The notes beneath the pieces are model-generated. The model did not search any database. It was given only the letters and a program-made list of their open reading frames with translations, and was not told where the DNA came from. A stretch of 64,000 nt of DNA from Siphonodentalium dalli (taxonomy: Eukaryota; Mollusca; Scaphopoda; Gadilida; Siphonodentaliidae): contig CP136064.1 of NCBI GenBank assembly GCA_032622095.1, forward strand, positions 137,347,954 to 137,411,953. Reading direction: 5' to 3'. Every line of letters begins with the position of its first letter. Within the stretch, counting starts at the first letter, position 1. This document shows positions 1-11,210 of this stretch, one piece after another. The position numbers and the translations under genes were made by a program.

Positions 1-830
1 CCGGGTTGGGTAAGTGGGGTAAATATTTAGATTGGTTGGGGCCACCATACAACTGAATATTGAGAACATCTGGGGGGCCACACAACGACACCTTTTTTGA
101 CATAATCGGTCAAGGGATCGTGAAATGGCATGGTTGCCCTGTTTGAACCCATCTGTATGGCGGCCATTTTGGATCGTGTGGGGCGAAAATTTGGATTGGC
201 TAGTTGGTCACTCTACAACACCCATAATTGTTTGAGCTAAATCAGACATGGGGCCGAGAAATGGCATGGCTGCTTTATTTGAACCCCTTTGGAAGGGGGT
301 CATATTGGAATGATTTGGGGTTAGTGGGGTGAAAATTTAGATTAGCTTGGCGGTCACCCTACAACACACTATGTTGGTCATTGAGTCGAGAAATGCATGA
401 GTGCCCTATTTGAACCCCTCTGGACGGCGGCCATTTTGGATCGGGAGTGGTACGTATGGGTGGATATTTAGATTGGCTTGGGGCCACCCTCCAAAACCCT
501 TTGTTTGAGCTAAATCGGACAATGGGTCGAGAAATTACTGGTTGCCCTATTTGAATCCCTCTGGAGGGCGGTCATTTTGAGTCGGGTGGGTGAGTGTGGT
601 GAATATTTAGTGGGGTGGCTTGGGGCCACATATACAACACCCTTTGTGGCATTGGTGTCCTATTTGAAACTCTGAACGGCGGCCAATTTGGATCGGGTGG
701 GGTTAATATTAAGATTGGCTCGGGTGCCACCCTACACACCATGTGTTTGACCTAAATCTAACAAGGGTCCGAGAAATGGCATTGGTGCCCTATTTGAACA
801 CCTCTGTATGGCAGCCATTTTGGATCTGGG
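1..830. repeat. Degenerate satellite-like tandem repeat
   Basis: About six diverged copies of one unit follow each other. Each has a gattggcttggggccacc-like block (near 31, 192, 341, 471, 609 and 713), a gagaaatggcat block, a ctatttgaacccctctgga block and a ggcggccattttggatcgg block. Spacing varies from roughly 105 to 160 bp, so the array is old and indel-rich. The short reading frames crossing it are by-products. No gene is visible. Confidence 0.75.
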
Positions 831-1132
831 TCGGGTGTGTGTGGTGTGTGGAGACAGTGAACTTGAGTCTTCGAGTTTTCTCTTTGTGACGATTTCAATA
901 TTCCAATTGAATGGAATTACCACACACCGCTCATACCAATATCATGTGATAATTTCGATGCATAATTTGTCCAATTAGATTTCATATCTTATATCTGTCT
1001 GATTAAATTAACTGCAAAACCTCCAGTACATAAGATAAGTGTGTTTGTTGCGTTTATCAGTCACCAGTCGCCCCCAAAAATTTCAAGTTCGTTGTTGGAT
1101 TTTCATTGAAGTAGGGAATATACCGAGTTCTC

Positions 1133-1640
1133 CATAGATAATAATCAATGGGTGTGGTATTTTTTAGTCTGAGTAAGAATTTTATAACCATCTAGTCTTT
1201 CAACAATCACAAGGCTTCCAATACCCCATATTTCAGATCCATAAATTCGGGTTGTTTTCTCATATAGATCTGTAGTACATTTTAGAGATAGTTTCAAGTT
1301 CCGAATCTTACCAATGAGTCCGAAAATCGCTCATTTAGCTGGCTGGCATCGTGTTTTCTTTTCTTCGACGAATGACCGGGTGGATGAGAACATGACACCG
1401 AAATATTTATAATGATTTACAGCCTCTAAAGGTCGAGTGTCAATGGTGAACTGCATCTCGTTTGGTTTCTTTCTACAAAATATAACTAGATTGCTTTTGG
1501 CATTATTTATGACAAGTTTTAAGTTTTTGCAATATTGGTCATAGTCATCTAGGGCAGCTTGCAGCCGACTGCAGTGTATGACAAGATGACATGTCGTCGG
1601 CGCAAAGGAGACAGGAAAGCTTTAGCAATGGTATTAAAGC
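1133..1640 (-). pseudogene. LINE reverse-transcriptase relic
   Basis: Read on the minus strand, broken frames give the RT active-site box ADDMSSC near 1600, then LQAALDDYDQYC-like, LVINNAKSNLVIF-like, YKYFGVMFSST-like and IYGSEIWGIG-like stretches. This is the normal order downstream of the RT catalytic box in non-LTR retrotransposons of the Jockey/CR1 type. At least three frame changes and stops interrupt it, so it is dead. Endonuclease and ORF1 are absent. The box resembles the QAD-M box of the LINE at 47.3-48.4 kb, suggesting the same broad clade. The family is clear; the exact clade is not. Confidence 0.7.
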
Positions 1641-1989
1641 TATATCCAACTTTATGGTTAGTGATTAGTAACTCATTCTGTTGGTTCTGACAGGAATTTA
1701 TCTAAATCATTCGTGTTTATGGAGAATAGAATGAGGTTAGAGTTTTACGCCTTGTCTAGATCCAAGTCGCACCCATTTCAGACCTTTTTCAAGCTAAAGA
1801 TGATGGTCGAACATGTCCATTTTGTCGTTACGCCAAGTATAATTTCATTGTCACAAAGACACAAAAAGGGTCAAATCATGGGGGTGCATGTAAAACCCCA
1901 CTAAATCTTGCTGCTTGTGATTGCAATAATGCATTGGGGTGTCATATATAATTTTAAGCGGTACAATGCACAGAATATGTAGGTGTGGT
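1641..1989. other. No recognisable feature
   Basis: Between the LINE relic and the DIRS fragment I see no convincing ORF, repeat or terminus. The 63-codon frame at 1713-1904 has no recognisable domain. Confidence 0.5.
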
Positions 1990-2057
1990 CCCTATCAAAG
2001 ATCACGAAATCACCCACCCATTTGCTCCTCCACTCGTTTAATAGTTTGTATCAATCT

Positions 2058-2660
2058 CTAAATCCGAATTTCTGAAACGGATACTCGCCCGTGTACCGTG
2101 TCCCAATCCAAACCCAACCATCTCGCGCTCGTTTTCGGAAACCATGTGCATTTTTTGTATGAAATCAAAAATCCGAAATCTTGCTCGACTTTCTCGCTCA
2201 AAGAAGCTGCCGCTTGAATACTTTGAGCACCTGCGATTCCGTCATCTAGGTACATTGTTACCTTGTGCCCCTCTGAACGCCACAATTTGGTGACAAATCT
2301 TGTCAATTTTGTATATATAAACGCCGCTGTCGAAATTCCAAATGGTAAAACGTTGTATACAAAGAACGTTTCTCGCCCGTTTAATTGCCAGGAGAAACCT
2401 AGATAAGTTCTGAAGGAATGAAATATTTCGACTGAATGATATGCACTTCGAAGATCAAACGTGAACATATAATCGCCCATTGAGAACATTTCTCTGGCAA
2501 CCGAGCTGTTTTCCAGAGTAAATTTGAAACTGGCCAAAGAATGATTTATATGTCGACAGTAATGTACCATCCGTTGTTTGCCTTCCATATTCATTGCCAC
2601 GGTAAGCGGGTTAATTACGACCGGCTTATCATTTACTTGAGAAATGCAATTTAATTCCAA
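2058..2660 (-). pseudogene. DIRS-type reverse transcriptase
   Basis: About 200 codons cover the RT fingers and palm: PVVINPLTVAMN, the KQRMVHYCRHINHSL segment, the first catalytic Asp in FDLRSAYHSV, YLGFSW, the PFGISTAAF loop, and the active-site box YLDD near 2240-2250, followed by GLDWDT. This combination (YLDD with LPFGIS and LGFSW) is characteristic of DIRS/Ngaro RT rather than LINE RT. The conventional ATG is missing because the frame is entered by a frameshift from the linker; the first codon of the open frame is TTG. A TAG at 2058-2060 interrupts a continuing match (RLIQTIKRVEEQM), after which the RNase H domain is lost. Confidence 0.85.
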
Positions 2661-3682
2661 TAATTTTCTATTTCCGTTCTTACAAACTCTGAATTGTCCC
2701 GTGCCGATTTGTTATTTCTCAGACAACACTCCGTTGGAACCGTTAAAAGTGGCAACTTATACCCGTGTTCCACTATTCCCAACAAATAATCGGAAGCGCC
2801 CGCTGTCTTCCACTTTGAATAATTTTCATTCAATCTACCTCGCGGACTGACCGAATCATGACACTCAATTCGGTGTCTGGGTATCTCCGCGCGATTACCC
2901 GGATTATCTCCCGTGCCAACTAAACATGCTGTATCGAACGCGCTATCCGAAGCGAACCTTTCCAGCTCTGTTAAACATGCAGTATTATCAATCGACTCGA
3001 CAGAAACTACTAAGTCTACTTCGGCGACTTTACTGTGACTTTCCGCGTCACTGACTCGAGTGTAAACAAACTTTTCAACTGCGCTGTTAGCCCCGGCGCG
3101 CTCGCTGTTCATTACGCTAGCGACGGCTTTGCGGCTATCATTGCCGTGAACACTTTTATTTGTCTCTGATAAGCAAACGCCCACGTTATCTGAAGCGAAC
3201 CTTTCCAGCTCTGTTAAACATGCAGTATTATCAATCGACTCGACAGAAACTACTAAGTCTACTTCTGCGACTTTACTGTGACTTTCCGCGTCACTGACTC
3301 GAGTGTAAACAAACTTTTCAACTGCGCTGTTAGCCCCGGCGCTCTCACTGTTCATTGCGCTAGCGACGGCTTTGCGGCTATCATTGCCTTGAACACTTTT
3401 ATTTGTTTCTGATAAACAAACGCCCGCGTTTTTTGTAACGGCCGTATATTTCGCCGCTTTGAACTCCGCGACCGAATAATTCGCGCGGTTACATTTGCTC
3501 CCCAAACTAGCAACGCTCGACAAATTACGATTACTCGTTTCGCCTGACGCTACCGACTTATTCGGCTTGTTCGCATCGTTCGCGCTTTGATCGCGCATAA
3601 CCCCAACGGTCTTCAACCGTTGTGAATCTAAAGTATTTTCTAAAATACTTATCTTATTGGCAGCCGTATTTCTTGGCGCCGT
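2651..3682 (-). pseudogene. DIRS gag-RT linker with duplicated 81-residue block
   Basis: Continuation of the Gag frame after the UGA, ending at a TAA at 2651-2653. It is rich in Ser, Ala, Val and Asn with no known domain, and contains an exact-frame tandem duplication of 81 residues (separate entry). Its last 45 residues match the segment that precedes RT in DIRS elements (LLGIVEHGYKLPLLTVP, then NNKSARDNSEFVRTEIE). The RT frame begins immediately after, one base out of register. An A-run at 2662-2668 is the likely site of the indel. Linkers of this kind vary widely between DIRS copies, so the repeated block may be element-specific. Confidence 0.65.
2954..3439 (-). repeat. 243-bp in-frame tandem duplication
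   Basis: Two adjacent copies (2954-3196 and 3197-3439) differ at only a few positions. The period is 243 bp, exactly 81 codons, so the reading frame is kept. Each copy encodes VSDAESHSKVAEVDLVVSVE and ends near TACLTELERFASD. Confidence 0.85.
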
Positions 3683-4282
3683 TCATCTCCTGTCGCATTC
3701 ATCTTTCAAATGACCTGGTAGCCCACAGAGGAAACACAGCCCGGGCTTCCTGGAATGAACTCTGGAACTCTGTCGATCCGTCCCCTGAATCCGAACTGCC
3801 GAATCCCTCTTGATTGGATTAAAATGGCGATTTTTGGTTGTCTTTTCTCGCGTCATCTTCCTCTGAGCTCTAGCTTCAGCTTTGTATATTCTCTTCTCAT
3901 CGTCTGAATCCGACGCTAGCTGGTGGCACTCATATTCAGCTACCACTTTCCATCCTAACTGTGATGAATCAACGAGCTTTATCAGTTTTTGCCGGTGTTG
4001 TAACATGTCTATACCTTCTTTTAAGGATTGGCTCGCGGCTTCCACTCCGGAATCTTCATTGCCGTCCAGGTATATCTGGGCGTTCCGAAGTTTGTCTATC
4101 ACTTTTTGGTTCGAGGTGTGCTGTTCTTCATTACTTTGCCTCTTGAATTTGTCTACTCCCGGTTTCTCAGCGTCGGCGCTAACGCATTTTGTTAGCTTTC
4201 TATCTATTAAGACGCTAAGTTGACCCAAAAGATCCGACTGCGATGATTTAATGGCGTCGCTAATTTTTAAATCGATGTCCAT
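3683..4282 (-). pseudogene. DIRS-type Gag-like protein with CCHC zinc knuckle
   Basis: A 199-codon frame starts at an ATG and ends at a TGA. The N-terminal 120 residues are acidic and helical-looking. Residues 140-180 are basic (RAQRKMTREKTTKNR). The C-terminus holds a perfect C-X2-C-X4-H-X4-C knuckle (CFLCGLPGHLKDEC), the nucleic-acid-binding signature of retroelement Gag. The same frame continues past the TGA, open to 2651, so Gag and the pre-RT linker were probably one ORF. The UGA could be a decay change of an Arg codon or a programmed readthrough; the other breaks favour decay. The linker and RT follow directly downstream. Confidence 0.75.
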
Positions 4283-4560
4283 TTTGATGTTTACGGAACG
4301 AACGTCGTTCTAGAAATGATTCACACCCCTGAACACGTGACCTCCCTTCGCTGTCGCGAAGCCCCATTGGCTGTTACCACGTCATGTGTTCATAAACAAC
4401 CATAAGTCCACCCAATCGCGGAAACCCTCCGTTTCCCGTGCTGTTTAATTATGTTAACCCGTATCGCCAAGACAAATGTTTTTCTCTATTACTACGAAAC
4501 GCGAAAAACTATTAATCTTAGTGCACCACAGTCAGCGAGGACTTATAACGCATTAGTAGG

Positions 4561-5493
4561 ATGTATGTCCAATTCTATTTTTAAATCTATTTTATTGCGG
4601 GTGTGACAATGTGCGTCTATATTGCACATTGGAAGCGCTTTTGACCAAACTAGACCATATTGTGTGCACTTGGAACAGCCATAGCTGCCACAAGATGTCC
4701 CGGTTCAAATCTTCATTTGACTAATATAGCTTTTGGTGTAAATCCTAGTTGCTGATGTATATGTACGGCGTATGAGTCTCAATCAAGATAGAAGATGCAG
4801 AAGTTGAATGATAACACCTTTATAGACTGATTAGTGCGCAATGCACACACCGTTTCGGCATTGTGTCGTATTTAAGACGTCGGCATACTGATGATTTACG
4901 CCTGTATGTCTAAAATAATCAATCAGTTATGTCACTGCAAGATGCCCTTAATGGTGTTGATTTTTAGATTGTGCTATTTTTAGAACTGTAACAAATATTG
5001 TTTGGGTAACTATTATAGCCATCAAGCTGTATAGTTACTGGGTGGTTATTCTTCCACTTAAGTACAATATTATAGCCTGTCTTAAACTTCCTTGCCACGT
5101 TTGAAGTGGTCTCATATAAACCTGTATTTATTTTTTAAATACGAAACGGTATCGGTCTGTCGTACTTTAATCCGTATAATTTCCATGTGGCGAGAAGTCT
5201 CATAACGTACAAAGACTCAGACATAATGATTGACAATATTAAATTAGAACAAGATGTAACTACGAAATCAGATGTAAAGAGAGCGAAAGCAGTTATATGT
5301 TTGTTTATACTACTGTCTATTTTTTTATTATGGATTATCCTGAAGAAATGCTAGTTGTTCTAAGTGCAAAAATCTATATATGTGTGCACATGGAACAACC
5401 CTGCCCTAAACTTCTAAAATGTAATTTGTAAATTCGGCAACATAATTTAGATCCACAGTGTTCTAACTGCAAAATGTCGCCTTTCTACGGCGG
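4561..5493. other. Non-coding AT-rich stretch
   Basis: No ORF of note. A cggttcaaatc motif at about 4698 resembles a pol III B box, but no matching A box lies at the right distance. Its right edge (5461-5493) directly flanks the hAT-like insertion. Confidence 0.5.
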
Positions 5494-6448
5494 CCTGGAA
5501 CCAGTGTTCGCGCTGTCGGTGGCCAAATTGGCCAATGGCCACACTTTTTTTCGAATTTGGCTAATAAAAATTTCATTTGGCTAAAATTTTGGCCAATTTT
5601 GTTTTACCCCAAATGGAGACGGAAAGCTAATTATTTAAAAACCGCTGAATAGATCGACGTACAGTCCAGACGAACACAATGAATAGGTGAATACCTAGTG
5701 ATGATGCTTTTGTTTTATGGAGTGTTTTTGTAATGACCAATAAATTGGCTGATCGGAATAGTATCCATCATTCACATTCACTACACATAATCAAACTTTA
5801 CGAGAGAGCAACAGATAAGCTCGAATAAAAAACGATTAGGCTGGTTAAATAAAAAACGCTTAATCTGTACTCTGGATATGTAATGTTTTGTTGATTAGGC
5901 AGTCTGTAAGATAAAATACCGAATGTATTGTTCCTTAATTGGGTGTACAGCCAAGAAGTTCTTAACTCAATGATTACGTAAACTGCATCCCGTCTAATTA
6001 TAATAACGACATGGCTTCACATCATAAAAGGTTTGAATACAATATATATTCAACAGTTATCACGTTCCTACAATAAGCAATAGTTAGCGACCGTCACGGT
6101 ATCAGCGACATAGAGTTATTACAATCTGTTTAGCGGATGTATGTGATTATAAATAATTATATAGAATCTCGGTTTCATGTTGCGAATTTCGTTTCAGTTA
6201 ACTACTGAACAAATGTTGAAGGAGAGTAAAAACATGAAGGGAAACAAGTATCAACCATAGCCAGAACATTCCATCGTCTCCGCGATAAAACAGATTCTGA
6301 CTGATTTTCACCGGGCTTTTTGCATATATTCGGATGTGAAATCCCGCCGTATTTTGTATTAATGCTTTAGATGAATCTGTCTGTGCGACATAACGCATAC
6401 CAATGTTCGTATAATATTGTTTTTAAAGTGTTTTGTGTGTTTTAGTTA

Positions 6449-6613
6449 TAGACACAACACAAAGCGCATCTTAATCGAGACTCTTTCATCGAATGAGTTG
6501 CGGGTGGCGCAAGGATATATTTCGCGAGAGCGTAGCTCGATCAAAATATAACTTTGCGCTGTCGGCAACGAGTTCGATAAATGAATCGAGATTATGATGC
6601 AAGTTGTGTTCTG
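6449..6613. repeat. Imperfect foldback hairpin
   Basis: Arms of about 75 bp (6449-6524 and 6540-6613) are inverted complements at roughly 70-75% identity by eye. They surround a small palindromic loop, cgagagcgtagctcg. Likely an old foldback MITE inside the hAT-like element. Confidence 0.6.
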
Positions 6614-6969
6614 TATTTATTATACTCCGTTCAGTCAGATAAGTTCAATCCAATAATGTCACCTCCATTGTTATTATAGCTACCTTTATTGTGATTTAAG
6701 TCTGACAAATAACCAGTAATTATGGGTGATCACCGGAAGCGGATGATCGACGTAATGTACGTCATCTTTCTTGGCGACAACGTCAACAAGAATAGTTCCG
6801 GCTTTTATTTCACGCCGTAGCTTTATTTGCCCGAAATACGCCTAAAAATATGGATATTTGAAACGTTCAATAAAAAAATATGTCTTCTTCTAGAAGAATA
6901 CAAAACTGACAACGAACTATTTAACACGTGCATTTTTGCGCTATTCTTAAGCTGGTTCTCCCTCGCGAA

Positions 6970-7010
6970 AGCGGATTGGACCAATGCAAACGCATTCAAC
7001 CAATCAGAGC
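6970..7010 (+). promoter_or_regulatory. CCAAT-box cluster upstream of the recombinase gene
   Basis: Three CCAAT motifs sit within 35 bp: attgg at 6975-6979, ccaat at 6981-6985 and ccaatca at 7000-7006. They lie 310-350 bp before the ATG at 7321. Such clusters are typical NF-Y sites in TATA-less animal promoters. Function is inferred from sequence only. Confidence 0.35.
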
Positions 7011-7320
7011 GCACTCGTAGTGGAGTTGTAAAATCCGAGTGGGCGGACCTTTGAACTGTCAAATTCTTCGGTGATTCGAAGAAAAATAATTACGATTAAA
7101 ATTGAAATACTAAAGAAATAAACGTTATAAAATATGACTAACTGCTAAAATAGAAATAAAATAATAAATTCCATGCTATCAACACTCTTACAGTGCAATA
7201 TACGTTAATTTTGTTTATTTCAAAAGCGTTTTATGACGATGTTATCGTCTGCAACTATTTACTTCTTCGTATTTTCCGTAAAATGGCTTAATTCAGAAAT
7301 AGAAGAAAATAATATTTAAA

Positions 7321-9271
7321 ATGAATTCACCTTTCCCGTTGGGAGATTTTTATATTTGTGAATCTGGAAATGAATCGCTGACTGAAAGTGACAAACGGTT
7401 CGTTGAAAGCATCCTAGCTGATGACTTTTATTTCGTTGAAAATCCTCAATCAGACCAAGATGTGCCCACTGTGACTGCCTCTGTCCCGGTGACAGCGACA
7501 CAAAGTGAAAGTCAACACGACTCCAATGATCAGCATGAAGTATGTGAACCATCAATATCAACAAACAACATAAGGGATTTACGAAACTACATAACAAGTC
7601 AGCGGCATGAGATTGAAGAACTTGAAGTGCAAGGTACGTGTAATACAGTGCCAGAGTTACAAGCAGACAGTACTAGTAATAATTCTGAGACTGAAGAAGT
7701 TCAAAATAAAGAAAATCAACAAACAAATGATGAGAATATTACTTCAAATACAAGTATGTCAAGTAATACTGAGTTCGCACCGGTGTGCAATGTATCTGAT
7801 CTGAAGAAGTATGTGGCGAGTAAAAGAAACCCGAATACAATTAACAAAACTGAGTCCTGCATCAGAAAGCTAACAAAATGGTTGCAAGTGAAGGTGAGGG
7901 CAGGGAACCAGAACAGATTCCACCGACTGAACTGGATACATATATCGGTGGTTTCTTGTTGACGGCACGTAAAGAAAATGGATCAGAGTTCGAGCCAAAT
8001 AGCTTAACAGCTTTGCACAGAGGAATTCAGAGACATTTGAAAGATGCAGAATATGGAGAGGAAATATTGACGTCTGATAAATTTCAAATGAGCAGAGATG
8101 TACTGGAATCGAAGCGAAAAGAGTTGAAAGAACTTGGTTTTGGGAACAAACCGAACAAAGCGGAGCCATTGACAGAGGAGGAAGAAGAGAACTGTGGGAG
8201 ACAGGGCAGTTGGGGAGCAGTACACCAGAAGCACTATAGAACACTTTGTGGTTTTACAATACAAAACTGCTAGGATTCCCCGGGTCACATGAAAATTCAC
8301 AATTAAAAATTGGAGATATTGAATTGAAAGTGGACAGTAGTGGGACAGAATATCTTGAGTTCAATGAACGCCTTAGCAAAACAAGAGATGGAAATTCAAC
8401 AACAAGGCCATTCAGTCCAAAAATATTTCCAAATGAAGTCAACAAAAACAGATGCCCAATAGAAATGTACAAACTCTATGCAAGAAACCGACCACAAAAA
8501 ATGATGGATGCTGGATCTCCTTTTTATATTTCTGTGAATATGCATTGGGCAACAGCACCGAACATTTTATGGTTCAAGGCTCAGTCTATTGGTGTGAACA
8601 AAGTGAAATCTATGGTGAAAGACATGTGCACAAAAGCAGGAATCCCTGGAAATAAAACCAATCATTCGCGGAGGAAGACGATGTGCACACAATTACTCCA
8701 TGCTGGTGTGAACCCCCAAATTATCTCCCAATTATCGGGTCATAAAAATGTGAACAGCTTGAATAACTATGCCACAGCTTCCATAAATCAGCAGAAAGGG
8801 ATGTGTGCTATTCTGCAAGGCAACAATCCAAATACCGGTAATACAAATGTGATTGTTCCCAGAGCATTGTGTTCAGCTAATGCAGCGACTACCGGTTCTC
8901 ATAATTTCAAACCACTGATGCCCGTAGCCAATTAAATACCCATCAGTGAAAGTTATTGCAGGGCTTTACTGCCAAGTACTAGTACCGGGATGAGAAACAC
9001 TTATTACAGTGAGGCCACTACTCGTTTGAAGGAAGTAGTCCCCAACACAGGTACCAGTACAAGTACAACATTGAGAAAAGTAGCTACTAGTAACACAGTT
9101 GAAGAAAGATTGATGCAAGGTGTTTTCAGTAATGCCAACATTTCTGGTGGTACATTTAAAATAACCGTTAAAATGCCCAGGGCCAACAGTGGTGATTCAG
9201 ATGCAGAAAGGCACAGCAAGAACAAATACAGGAGAATTGCACGTATTGAATCAGACAGCGACACAGACTAA
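7321..9271 (+). pseudogene. Crypton/DUF3504-like tyrosine recombinase, broken
   Basis: One ancestral ORF runs from ATG 7321 to TAA/TAG near 9271 across three frames. An acidic N-terminal part (7321-7890) has two similar motifs, DLRNYITSQR and DLKKYVASKR. A SAM-like core-binding region follows (DTYIGGFLLTARKENG, NSLTALHRGIQRHL, SKRKELKELGFGNKPN). Then comes the catalytic domain with H-x-x-R (NHSRRKT, about 8662), GH (QLSGHKN, about 8740) and the Tyr nucleophile (LNNY, 8768-8770). A C-terminal tail FSNANISGGTFKITV ends in a basic and Asp-rich stretch. This fold is that of Crypton recombinases and host genes derived from them. Lesions: frameshifts near 7890 and 8190, TAG at 8237-8239, TAA at 8933-8935. 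The box-I Arg also seems lost (GFPG where relatives have G-x-RG). It may be a nested Crypton or a captured host gene. Confidence 0.8.
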
Positions 9272-10591
9272 TTATTGTAAAATTCACTAATTGTTATTAC
9301 ATACATGTACATGTTGATATTCTATTTAAGAAGAAAATGTTTTGATCTTGTATTTCAAATGTAATTTTATGCCCTCCCCTGGGGACAGCAAATAGGCAAT
9401 CTTTCCCTCTACTATTTTAATAGTATGAAAAACTGACCAAATATTTTTTGGAAGTGACACTAATTTAACATTTGAATTTATAAATTAATTAAATGCCCGA
9501 ACTAATTAGAATATGCTAAAATCAGAGAGAAATACATGTAGGCCTACACATATTATAAATTTATATATTCCAATTTTGTATTGAAGAAAATGGTTAAAAT
9601 TGTTCTAGTATCAGCCTTTTTTTTTAATTCAAAATCGTTGTACGCCGTATGGTATTTGGTTATGTCGAATGACAAACAGTCCTAATATTGATATATGTGG
9701 AATTTAAAATGTTCTTCTGCACCACTACTGGTAGTACTCAGCTGGTACTAGACACTAGTTAGAAAAATATGCCTGAATTAGTGAATAGTAAAAATTTCAA
9801 AAAAATAAACTGAAAAAACTTATTAATTATATTTCAAAAATTTGAATAATTCATTGACAAATCATTCAAATGACAAATGGATTGGAATTTTGATTGTTAA
9901 CTCTTGAAATAGGAATTTACATGTATTTTTCTCTGATTTATTTAAAGAAAAGAAAAACTTACCTGAAAGTGAAAGTGAAAGTTGAAACATTTTGACTTTG
10001 TATTTTCGAAAATCACTAGTTTTCCAGAATTTCGAGTCAGAATTGGCCATGATGTGGCAAGTTTGATGGAGATTCCCCAACTCCATATCTAGATCCGTTC
10101 GATAGATTCAAGAATTTAATTTTAGTTGATCATAGACATTTTGTCAGTAAACTTTCTCTCTTAGCTGTGTTGCACCGTGTGAACTCGAATTTTCCACGCT
10201 CGAAGTCAAACATTGACTAAATCACAAACTGTTCATTTTAGATTTCTCGGAATAAGTTGTCAACTTGAGTCACTCCTCCATGAAGAAATACAGATTATCG
10301 AACTTCGTTGCTCATTAAATCCAAAAGATACATAACCATCTCCTGTCAGGTTCCAAAATACTTAATTTTACACATTAAATATTGTGAAATTGCGAACAAT
10401 TTACATTCGAGGCGGCATCCGTCATCAAGTTGAAGGACGCATACCGAGACATTGGCAGACTGGTTCCACGGCAAAAATTAAGTTCCAATGGATTAACTCC
10501 TCTTCTGCCGTGATTTCGTTTTCGTTTTCATAATTATTTAAGTTTTCTCAAATCATTAGCATTTTTTAAGTTCCGCCGGCGTGAAATAAAT
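9272..10591. other. Non-coding interior of the hAT-like element
   Basis: AT-rich, with no credible ORF. Many aaaa/tttt runs. Short duplicated scraps such as ttgaataattcattgacaaa and ctagt-rich segments are present. No hAT transposase motifs were found on either strand. Confidence 0.55.
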
Positions 10592-10761
10592 ACAGAACTG
10601 CATTCCCGTTCGAACTGTCAATTTTTCCTGCACGAGATCGATTTTGGCGGAATAATAATATTGAACGAGAAGCCGCAGGCTTCGAGTTCAATATTATCCT
10701 TCCGCCAAAATCGATCTCGTGCAGGAAATAAATGACAGTTCGAACGGGAATGTAGTTCTGT
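10592..10761. repeat. Foldback MITE-like hairpin
   Basis: Two arms of about 74 bp (10592-10665 and 10687-10761) are near-perfect inverted complements. They include cattcccgttcgaactgtca and cacgagatcgattttggcgg. The loop contains the short palindrome gaagccgcaggcttc. No clear target duplication. Confidence 0.8.
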
Positions 10762-11080
10762 CTATGTATTCAACTAGAGGTATACACTAATATGTATTCA
10801 ATGCCTGGGATTCCGTTGAATACATCTGCCACACGCCAATGGGTGTGGAGTAATGTTTTTATTCTGAGTTACCAATAAAGTTTAAAACAAATATATTAGT
10901 CATTAATTGTGAAGCGCCGAGAAAATGAGGATATATTTTGGCCAAAGTTTTTTTTAATTTGGCCAAAGTTTTTTTCTTTTGGCTAATAAAATTTTCATTT
11001 GGCTAAACTTTTGGCTACACAATTTTTAGGTCCAGCGCGAACACTGCCTGGAACCGCCACCTCCTCTTCAGTTAGTATCG

Positions 11081-11210
11081 TGATATATCGGGTTACGTAA
11101 CCTGATATATCAGGATATTATCCTGATATATCAGGTTACATATACTGATATATCAAGTTATTATCCTGATATATCAGCTTAAGTATCCTGATATATCAGG
11201 TTATTTGGTG
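11081..11210. repeat. Array of palindromic TGATATATCA units
   Basis: Six or so copies of a roughly 20-bp unit built around the palindrome cctgatatatcagg, joined by tta, taa or tat. It starts just after the right end of the hAT-like element. The same array with the same left flank occurs at 63333-63516, so both belong to one repeat family. Confidence 0.85.

Larger units (their letters stand above)
1990..4560 (-). mobile_element. Truncated DIRS/Ngaro-type retrotransposon
   Basis: Minus-strand order is gag-like ORF with a CCHC knuckle, a low-complexity linker, then RT of the DIRS type (FDLRSAYHSVEI, LGFSW, LPFGISTAAFIYTKL, YLDDGIAGA). DIRS elements normally continue into RNase H, a methylase-like domain and a tyrosine recombinase. 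Here sequence similarity stops just after the start of the RNase H part, near 1990, so the 3' half is missing. The stretch 4283-4560 upstream of gag is probably the 5' leader or terminal repeat, but no matching second repeat was found. Lesions are a UGA after gag, a one-base frameshift near 2660 and a TAG at 2058-2060. Confidence 0.8.
5494..11054. mobile_element. hAT-type TIR element carrying a tyrosine-recombinase pseudogene
   Basis: The element proper is 5502-11046 (5,545 bp). Its ends are perfect 14-bp inverted repeats: CAGTGTTCGCGCTG at 5502-5515 and its complement at 11033-11046. Both are flanked by the identical 8-bp direct repeat CCTGGAAC (5494-5501 and 11047-11054). An 8-bp target duplication plus a CAGTG terminus is the hAT superfamily signature. 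Sub-terminal copies of ttggctaataaaa and catttggctaaa lie at both ends (5557-5593 and 10979-11012) in direct orientation. An uninterrupted paralogue of the target lies at 63386-63420. No hAT transposase is seen inside. The only coding relic is the Crypton-like gene at 7321-9271. Two foldback structures are also inside. Confidence 0.85.

Noticed and set aside
4690-4712. Pol III B-box-like cggttcaaatc, possible SINE or tRNA
   Set aside because: No A box at the right distance and no cloverleaf could be drawn.
11081-11210. Regularly spaced palindromic repeats resembling a CRISPR array
   Set aside because: Units are contiguous with 2-4 base joints, no unique spacers, eukaryotic context.
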